Origin: Dastarcus helophoroides
Taxonomy: Eukaryota > Arthropoda > Insecta > Coleoptera > Bothrideridae
DNA length: 64,000 nt
Reading direction: 5' to 3'
Assembly (NCBI GenBank): GCA_028583605.1
Contig: CM053329.1
Location: forward strand, 33,566,992 to 33,630,991
Shown here: one piece after another, positions 56,641 to 64,000 of the stretch
Numbering within the stretch: the stretch's first letter is position 1
Layout: each line of letters starts with the position of its first letter
The notes under the pieces: generated by a model
The model's input: only the letters and a program-made list of their open reading frames with translations
The model's database searches: none
What the model was told of the DNA's origin: nothing
Made by a program: the position numbers and the translations under genes

Positions 56641-57356
56641 CTGAAAAAAAGAACTTTGTTCAACATTTTTAATTCTCAAAGTTGTGCAGTAGTAAATACT
56701 TCATTTAGTAAGCCAATGTTTATCGATCCAAGTACGTCGTCATTATAAACAACAATAGATTTAAATAGGCATAAAATTGTTACATAATTAATTGAGTTGA
56801 AGGCAATCCTATTATTTTCTTAATTAATTGGTAAATAATTACTCAAATACTCTTGGAACTGTTTTTAGTTCTCAAAGGAGTATACGTACTTACATAAATG
56901 TAAGAGTACTGGAGTACATAATTACCGTTCTAGATTTCTTGTACATTTTCAATCCATTAAATGTAAATTACAATATAATTACTGTAGCAAATTACTACTG
57001 CAGCGCCTGTCGTGCAAAAGAAATTATAATACGATCGGATGTTTGCAATTTACATATATTTCTGTAAATTCCTTTGAATTCCGAAACATTCCACATTCTA
57101 ACTAGACTGCTGATGCTTGGCTTAGACTTCGAAGAGAATGAAAAGGGTAACTCATTTGGAATATTAGTCTATCATCACTGAATACTTATTCTCCTTAATA
57201 TTAAAAACTGTACGATCTACCTAGACTGACTAAGTCTTTTTTCTTGCATACCTTGCAAAAGTTACCCTTAGGGGAATCAGTTAGTACGAAGGTACAACTG
57301 TCAAGGAGTAAGAGTTCACTTATCAAAGAAAGTACCATTCTAAAGTAGAACTGGAG

Positions 57357-57446
57357 CCCAAAATTGTAACAAACATATCAGGAGGCCAAAATTGTAACAA
57401 ACATATCTGGAGGCCAAAATTGTAACAAACACTATCTGGAGCCTTG
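57357..57446. repeat. Three-copy tandem repeat, about 31 bp
   Basis: CCAAAATTGTAACAAACATA plus TCTGGAGG is repeated three times, the last copy slightly longer. Confidence 0.85.
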
Positions 57447-59647
57447 TATTTTAAAAAAAAAACTTCTTTAAGACTTCAACTGTCCATGAATGGCAATAAA
57501 ACATGCCAAAAACTGCCAAAAAACATGCACGATGTAGGTGTTAAGTTTTCAATAAAGGGCACCAAGAGCTCTTGGCTTTGAAAGAAACGGAGATAAATCT
57601 CTAGAATTCCAAAGTGACTCGTTTAAATGTCTGCTCTTAAAATACTTTTGGGAATGAAATTTAGAAAGTTGAATTCTTACAAGGAATTTCACCGTATCTT
57701 CTTCGAAATCATAAGTAGCCTCCTACAAAGCTCTAAATCCTCAAAAATATAAATCAGAAGAGTAACTTCTTAGGAAAAATATTAATCTAAGGTCTAAACT
57801 CTCAAAAACAATTAATCTAAAACTCTAGAGTTGCAGTGAGATTCATCTACAACCTAAGGCTCTTAACGCTCAAAGTAAGTCATCTAAAGTCACAAAAAAA
57901 CTTATTTACGGACGTAACAGTTTTAAACACTTGTCTTAGAAAATCAAGATTAATGTTTAAAATATTAAATTTTAACTAAACTCTACTCTAGACCCTAAAC
58001 TCATTTAGAGCTCCAAAGGAGGAAACCCTAGAGGAGGTTCTAAGTTCCAAAGGCAATACATCTAAAATATTAAATCATCAAAAAACTAGTTCGAATTAGA
58101 CCGAACATTTTTATGGAAACTTTTTTTTTTCAAGAAACTTTTCTAATGATAAACCAAAATGGTAAATTTTCAAGGAAATTCACATAGAGCTCTAAAGTCT
58201 CAAGTTCATATAGAATTTGAAGTCTTCATCAGATTCATTTACAGCTTTCAAACCTTAACGAAATGATGGAGCTTCTAAAATGTTAAAAAATGTGAAAAGT
58301 GCCACTGGCAAGGAAATTCCTCATAATTCAGAAGTCTTACGAAAATGTATAAAAATTACTAAACCATCTTAACCCCACATTTTTAAAGAAACTTTTTTGG
58401 AATCAAAATCGAAAATACCAAATTCTCAAAGTCTTCTAGAACGGCAAGTCATAAGAAAGTTCCCCTAAAGCTCCAAATTCTCCACGGACCCGTTTAAAAA
58501 AGCACTAAATTAAAGATGAAACGCATCTGAGGCCCCTCATTAAAAACAAAGCAGTAAGAGGATTGCCTTTCAACCAAACTGTTAAATTCTTAGGAAAGTT
58601 AACCTAGAGCTTTGAACCATCAAGATCAAGATGAGTAACTGCATGCCCAAGATTGAGACGTAAAGTGTAAAACTCTAAATATTAATTGGCTAATTCTGAA
58701 TCTAGCCCCGCAGATTAAGTAATTAACGCATGCGTGATTTATAAATCTAAATACAGAATTAGCTTTTTCTTTGCACAATCGGAAAAGCTTTGAGATCACT
58801 TAAATTGAAATATTAAAAGACTTTTAAGCCATGAAATCAAATCATTCACGATAAGAGTCAGAAAAGGAGAAAAAAAGCATTTGGTAACTTATATTGTTAC
58901 TTTAGCTTGTCTTTGATGGTGTTAGTTTCGTTGTATGCAAGTTAAAACAAACAAAAACAGCATGAGCCTGCAATGTTGCAAAAACAAGTCGAAGTTGAAT
59001 TATCCTTGGAAATTTCGCACGTCCTCTTGACTCCATGTGGCCAGAACAAGTAAATTACGTGATCAGCTTATAAGAACCTTTCAAGATCATTAACATCCAA
59101 ACGTTTTTTTATCAAATTGCGTAAATGGGTCTCCACAATTGCAACGTCGTATCTCATAATGACACCATGTGACTATTACAGCAAAAAACTAGCCATATTC
59201 AGCACACCACGTCTAATTACGTTCCAACCACATTTTACAGTTTCAGTGTAAACTACATCCTTATTTGCAAGAATGATTTCAAGGCTTTTTCCAGCCACAC
59301 GCGTATGGTAATCAGCTGATTTGCATGAAAGTTTTCACACATTCGCTTTTGTCATTTTAATACAAATAACGTCGCGTTAAAATAATTTCTATTTGACACA
59401 TCTGCATTTGATATTATTCGATATAATTAGCATATAATTAAAATCAAGATGTATTCGTTTAGGTCAATTGATATTCATGTGGAGCATTCTCGAGTCTATA
59501 AATGGTCAAAGCAATTAGCAATGTACACGAGTTATCGATTGACAAATGTTAATACAGAGTAGTATTCTTCGAATTCTTATGATACTTCAACACATGTTGG
59601 TTTAATTTCAGATAGCATCGTGTCTTCCTTAAAATTCTGGATTTTTA

Positions 59648-59765
59648 GATCAATTCGTATCTCTCTGAAGATGATAGCTTGGCTATCGAAACGCGTTAGA
59701 GCAACCTTTGTTGAGTTTTTTTATCTTTCTGGGTTTCAGAGGACAAGATTTGTATGTCAATTTCT
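59648..59765 (+). mobile_element. PLE-tail-like repeat with the best-preserved core (locus 7)
   Basis: A single plus-strand copy from GTATCTCTCTGAAG to GGACAAGATTTGTATGTCAA. The core matches what appears to be the family consensus at every position. Confidence 0.7.
59661..59701 (+). ncRNA. Hammerhead-like motif in the PLE-tail repeat
   Basis: Helix I CTCT (59661-59664) / AGAG (59698-59701), CTGAAGA (59665-59671), one extra T, helix II GATAGC-TTG-GCTATC (59673-59687), GAAA (59688-59691), minimal helix III C-GC-G and cleavage triplet GTT, with the predicted cut after 59697. The extra base between CTGANGA and helix II departs from the strict consensus. One natural viroid hammerhead (CChMVd plus strand) is known to have such an insertion. 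Confidence 0.55.
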
Positions 59766-62700
59766 TAAATCATTTCGACTTTGATTTGGTCTTTTAAGTA
59801 TTATTATAGGTAATCTAAAAAACTCCAGATTAGAATATCCAAATAGAAATTAGCTACACCAAAACTGTAGGTCAGATATTTTTATGTATTATTATCGATT
59901 GATAACATTAAAATTTTAGCTCCTTATTTAGATATGGCTATCGAATAACCTTAACAATTCATTTCCAGCTATTACTTTTCCAGTTAATATTATCTAAACT
60001 GCGACTTCTGCTTATCCACATATATACATACATGTGCGCCTCGGAACAGAACTGGAAGTTATTTATTCAGGACCGGATTTTGTGAATACTATTGCTGCCG
60101 TAAATCATATCACTTATGTTAAGAAATAATTTAACTGAAACATTTTCTGGAACTGTAAAGTTACTAAATATAACTTCAACAACACCAGTGACAATTGCAG
60201 AATCAGAATCGATTCTTCTTTTCGACGTTCAAAAGTTTCTTACGTAACACCATGAACAATGACCGTTTAGATGCTTTGGCAGTGATATTCATCAACAAAA
60301 ATATGGTACAGGATGTAGACAATTTTGATGAGAAAATAATACAGAATACTTCACTTCTTTGAAAATTACAGAGCAAATTTTATTTACAAAAAATAAACTT
60401 TCTACGTTCTTGTTTAGTTTAAGTAAAAAATTGTAATCATTTATTTGATTTCCAAAGACAATTTGCATGAAAAAGCGATATAATAGATCATTTCCATGCG
60501 AACAGAGATAATTTTAATTTGTGTGCATCTGTATAACTCTACTAAAACAGTGAATTAAATCTGCAAGTCAGTATTAACCAAAGTACCACTGCTGATAGAA
60601 GATATCAGGCGATTAAATCTTATATCAACATATTCTAACATTTGTATTCAACGCAAAATGTAGGATACTGAGCTTTATCTGAGAAGAATAAATACGTTTA
60701 AATAGAAAACAAATACACTCGCGTAAAAAAATAAATTCCTTTTAGCATGTAGTTTCCCGGAAATCGATAAATTATTTCCTGCGAGTACTGGACAATTTAT
60801 AAGATCAAGTGCCCACTCGTGCAATACTTAGTTATAATATATTGTAACATACGATATTCATTTTTCGAAAATTACTCGTTCAAATGTGATGCAATATGGC
60901 GCAACTCCGACCAAATATAATTCTTATAAAATGGTTTCTGGTTCCCTAGATATGGGATAGGTCAGGTCAAGGTAACGTAGATTATAGTGGAATATTTAAC
61001 CACACTAATCACGTTTGGATGAAGTCTAGAGCAAACGACCTCTACAATTTAACGCTTGAAAGAAAACCTTGAAAAAGAATTACCTCGACGAACTTATCTT
61101 GGGCTTGCTATGGGATGGACAATTGCGTTTAGGAAATTAGTTTGGTAATTTCGGTCTCATTGTTGGATTAATGGGAACCGCCAACATTAATTAGTGATGT
61201 AAATTAGGCGATTTGTATGTGTGAATTGTATTAACATAACACTGATTTACGACTCTTGCTCGTTATGATTATGATCACTATTTATGCAACTTTTAAATAA
61301 TTTAGTGGATCTTTTTAAAAAAATAACAGGGGAAGATGCTCAACAATACTTCCATGAGTTATTTTTTTTAATTCAATTTGCAAATTAATAAGTTTAAACC
61401 TCCAATATCAGTAGACTGCAGCACAAAATACTCAAGTTGACAGGAAAGATAGTCACTTCAGCCAGAAACAATCTCGAAAATATCACTCCATATACATTCA
61501 CTTCAAGAAGAAATCCAAAAGCTTTATAAGAAACCATAGCAATATTCCTAAGCTTGCGTCTGATTTTGGAGCTTAAGGATAGTTGTTAACGCTTTCGTAA
61601 TAATATTCACTCTTTAGAAGACAAATTATTTTCATGATATTTATTTCTAAATAAAATTCTCCTCATGGTTGAATTTCACTAAAGAAATAACCCAAAAGAT
61701 GCCCTTTGAACTGGAAAACATTTAATGGAAGTTTCATCTAAATCGCTTTAACTATTTCTAAAATCAGCCCAGACAGACAGACGTAAAATCGAATAACTTT
61801 TGTATGGACTTTCATTATAAGTGAAAAAGCATATTAGACAGTTCAGAACACCAACTGAATGCAGAATTTCATATGTATCAGCCATCCACAAAGAAAATTA
61901 AAAAAGCGACCCCAAGAACTACCGAGGGATAGCTGTGATTCCAACTATAGGAAGAATATATTCTCGGATTCTTAGAAATCTAAGAAGATATTGAAGATAA
62001 GCAACCGAAGGAACAAGCAGGATTCCGAGCGGGAAGGTGTACGAAAGGCAACCTTTTTAGTTTAAAAATAACTTTAGAAAAGAGAACTCAGCGAAGTAGA
62101 GAAATCTATGTAGCTTTCATAGAACTAGAAAAAGCTTATGATAGTGTCTTAGTGTTTCAATTATAGGAAGCAATGAAAAACTCGATATAAGACCATCATT
62201 AATTCGGGCCTTAAACAAAACTATGCAGCAATGAAAATCGAAACATCACTGATGGAGTCTTGTAACACAACAAAAGGACTAAGACAAGGATGTTATTTAT
62301 CTCCTGTATTGTTTAAAATATACATAGACCAATTCTTGAAAGGCTGGACACGTTAATGTAAAAACATAGGACTTTGGGTGGGGGGCGACATACTCTGTAT
62401 TTTGCAGATGACCAGATGGTGATTGCAGAGGGTGAACTAGATTTATGGTTAGCTATCTTATATAGCTATATGGTTAGAAAGCTAAACGAAGAGTATACTC
62501 TAGCTGGAGTTACAATCAACCTGAACAAATGTGAATACCTAACAGTGAGCAGTGATAATAACACAACCTACCTCTGGAACATGGAACAATAAAAAACGTC
62601 GACAAAGCGAGATACTTGGGAGTCATCTCCAATAAGCAGGGAAATAGTAACGACGAAATTGATAGAAGAATAACAAAGGGTAGAAAAACCATTGGAGCAT

Positions 62701-62847
62701 TCAATTCCATACTTTGGGAAAGAAATATCAGACGAGAAACCAAAATACTTATTTACCACTCAATCTGATAACGAAGGCTTCCACGGCCAGATTCAGTACA
62801 GGATATACTTCTTCTGGGATTGGACCGTGTCAAAAAACTACTAAAAG

Positions 62848-62892
62848 TGTTCGACGTTTCGCCCACCATCGTAGGGGGCTTCTTCAGAAACA
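62848..62892 (-). ncRNA. Minimal hammerhead motif of the Penelope-like element
   Basis: Minus strand: helix I TGTTT (62892-62888) / GAACA (62852-62848), CTGAAGA (62887-62881), one extra A, helix II GCCC...GGGC (62879-62861), GAAA (62860-62857), C, then cleavage triplet GTC (62855-62853). Predicted cut between 62853 and 62852. Helix III has no loop, the minimal form that is expected to work as a dimer. Hammerhead motifs in Penelope-like elements are established knowledge. Confidence 0.65.
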
Positions 62893-62964
62893 AAGGAAGG
62901 AAACAATAAATAAAAAGAGAAATATAAGGGAATATGCAAAAATGAAAAGGCCAATTTCAAAACA

Positions 62965-63160
62965 TCAGAGCACGGTAACTCGGTATGTCCACCACACCAG
63001 AGGTGAAACTGTTCTGAGAGGAAAGAAGGAAAGAGAAACTTCTGAATTAAAAATTGGCACAAAGGTTAAGAAAGTTTAGTCAGAAGAGCACGGTAACTCA
63101 GTATGTCCACCACACCAGAGGCGAAACTCTTCTGAGAGGAAAGAAGGAAAGAGAAACTTT
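62965..63160. repeat. 118-bp direct repeat in the Penelope-like 3' region
   Basis: GAGCACGGTAACTCGGTATG, then TCCACCACACCAGAGG and AGAGGAAAGAAGGAAAGAGA at about 62968-63044, recur at about 63086-63160 with few changes. Confidence 0.85.
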
Positions 63161-63181
63161 ATATACCATTCGTCTGCGCCA

Positions 63182-63645
63182 TCACTCCCGAAGATTTCCA
63201 ATGGTTGGTTTCCAGATGGAGGGAAGCATGTAACAACCGTCGTCTCTGTTGATGTTTTTGGGGAGTTTCTGGATTTCAATGGCCTCGCGTATCTTCCTAT
63301 TATAGTAATTGGGAATATTGGATATAATTGAAATTTTATCAAAGAGAATCTTATGCCCGGTCTCATGTTGATGTTCCGCAAAGGCTGACTGCGAAAATAA
63401 ACCAGACCTAAGACATCTTTGGTGCTCGGAAATTCGCGTCTTAAATGATCACCCCGTTTCTTCAATGTACATTGAACCACAAGAACAAGTAACCTTGTAC
63501 ACACAATTAGAACAAAAGGATGACATTTTATCTTTGGGAGATGGGAGGAGCTGTTGGATCTTTGAGGATAATAGAAAAAATGGGATTAATGTTGTGTTTT
63601 CCCAATAATTTTCGGATTTGATCTGTTACTCCGTGAACCTAAGGA
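63182..63645 (-). pseudogene. Penelope-like ORF end with GIY-YIG endonuclease
   Basis: The minus strand from about 63645 reads FVHGVTDQIRKLLGKHNI (linker before the endonuclease), shifts frame, then SPKDKM and NCVYKVTCSCGSMYIEETG, the Y...YIG-type motif with the C-x-C pair seen in Penelope-like elements. After a TGA in place of an expected Arg codon it continues with FKTRISEHQRCLRSG, FAEHQHETGHKILFDKISII and YYNRKIREAIEIQKLPKNIN, and stops at 63184-63182. The conserved EHQ...H.TGH and REAIEI..LP blocks place it in the endonuclease-bearing branch. One frameshift and one stop break it. Confidence 0.82.
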
Positions 63646-64000
63646 AGACAGACTTTAGAAGAAATTATTGAATTTTGTGAAGGACGAGGGGTAGGATGAA
63701 GATGTCGTTTAACGACAACTCAATCGTTTAAAGCATTATAACGTATAGTGCAGAAGTATGGGATCTGAATAAAATGGGACCAATTACTGACCACGGAGAT
63801 GGACTTCTTAAGAAGAAGCAGTCGAAGATCAAAACTCGAAAGGATAAGAAGTGTGGAAATTAGAAGGCATCTGAACATCGAGAGAGATATTATTGACGAC
63901 ATAGAGAAAAAACAATTGACTCGGTTCGGACATACAAAAAGAATGAACGAAACAAAGTGGCCAAGAAAAGTGTTACAGTGGCTACCTACAGAAAAAAGGA

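Larger units (their letters stand above)
56641..61888. other. Gene-free stretch upstream of the visible innexin exons
   Basis: 56641-58700 continues the CTCTAAA-type degenerate repeat with one clear tandem block (57357-57446). 58700-61888 is AT-rich with the PLE-tail-like repeat at 59648 and nothing else recognised. I looked for an innexin N-terminal exon on the minus strand and did not find one. Confidence 0.5.
62758..63724 (-). mobile_element. Penelope-like element, 5'-truncated, nested in the LINE
   Basis: A 953-bp insertion (62765-63717) bordered by a 7-bp duplication ACTCAAT (62758-62764, 63718-63724). On the minus strand it has the end of a Penelope-type ORF (linker and GIY-YIG endonuclease), a 3' untranslated region with a 118-bp direct repeat, and a hammerhead motif about 90 bp before its 3' end. 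No RT core remains. Confidence 0.8.
61889..64000 (+). pseudogene. LINE reverse transcriptase, interrupted and cut by the window edge
   Basis: The first part (61889-62764) reads YRGIAVIPTIGRIYSRILRN, EQAGFRAGRCTKGNL, FIELEKAYDSV (palm Asp), GLRQGCYLSPVLFKIYIDQF (one frame), LYFADDQMVIAE (FADD box, about 62400) and RYLGVISNKQGNSNDEIDRR, in three frames with stops. At 62764 it is split by a Penelope-like insertion and resumes at 63725 with ITYSAEVW, then IRSVEIRRHLNIERDIID and LTRFGHTKRMNETKWPRKVL, a typical LINE C-terminus, running off the window. The clade (RTE-like or Jockey-like) was not settled. Without the insertion the host element reads on smoothly. Confidence 0.82.

Noticed and set aside
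1..64000. tRNA and rRNA genes
   Set aside because: I looked for T-loop (GGTTCGA-type) and conserved rRNA signatures by eye and found none with a matching fold. A covariance-model scan would be decisive.

Overview
The window looks like non-coding-dominated DNA from an AT-rich, repeat-rich invertebrate nuclear genome, most likely an insect. The evidence is the C-terminal half of an innexin gene (a family found in invertebrates) split by long GT-AG introns, and a dense mix of insect-type transposable elements: Tc1, mariner, pogo/Tigger, MULE, hAT, gypsy, Jockey/I-type LINEs and Penelope-like elements. The order cannot be fixed from the sequence. The only host gene I can support is the innexin, on the minus strand: exons at 56640-56533, 53760-53605 and 46192-45620, joined in frame (phase 0) and encoding TM2 to the C-terminus. 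The 5' exon(s) with TM1 were not found.

Layout from left to right: an AT-rich stretch with a foldback (1.84-2.03 kb); a Tigger relic (3.09-3.80 kb); a solo LTR (5.54-5.87 kb); two insertions built from 377-bp repeats (6.4-7.2 and 8.3-9.0 kb); a pogo-like element with a C-terminal PHD-like finger (9.1-12.4 kb); a MULE relic (about 13 kb); a gypsy element with both LTRs (15.9-19.3 kb); a Jockey-like LINE (23.9-25.8 kb) with a second copy at 34.5-35.5 kb; an apparently intact Tc1 element (27.03-28.60 kb); a 459-bp-unit repeat insertion (31.95-32.61 kb); a 16-bp satellite rich in nuclear-receptor half-sites and CACGTG (35.9-37.3 kb); a 5-kb hAT shell (40.3-45.3 kb); the innexin exons with an RNase H LINE and a mariner in one intron; and at the right edge a LINE interrupted by a Penelope-like element. 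Much of the rest is a diffuse, degenerate A/T-rich repeat with no genes.

The most interesting signal is a group of hammerhead-ribozyme motifs. The 377-bp repeats at 6.4-7.2 and 8.3-9.0 kb carry complete type I hammerhead cores (CTGANGA, helix II, GAAA, helix III, GTA), exactly one repeat length apart. Both insertions are flanked by direct repeats of 12 and 10 bp. A second, unrelated family at 31.95-32.61 kb (1.39 units of 459 bp, 8-bp target duplication) has its own type I core at about 32290-32320. These look like animal retrozymes: small non-autonomous retroelements that would move as self-cleaved, circularised RNA. The same window holds a Penelope-like element with a GIY-YIG endonuclease remnant and a hammerhead near its 3' end, and seven loci of a short repeat with the same 3'-end design. 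Penelope-like elements are the natural candidate for the machinery such RNAs would borrow. This is inference from sequence; no ribozyme activity has been shown here.
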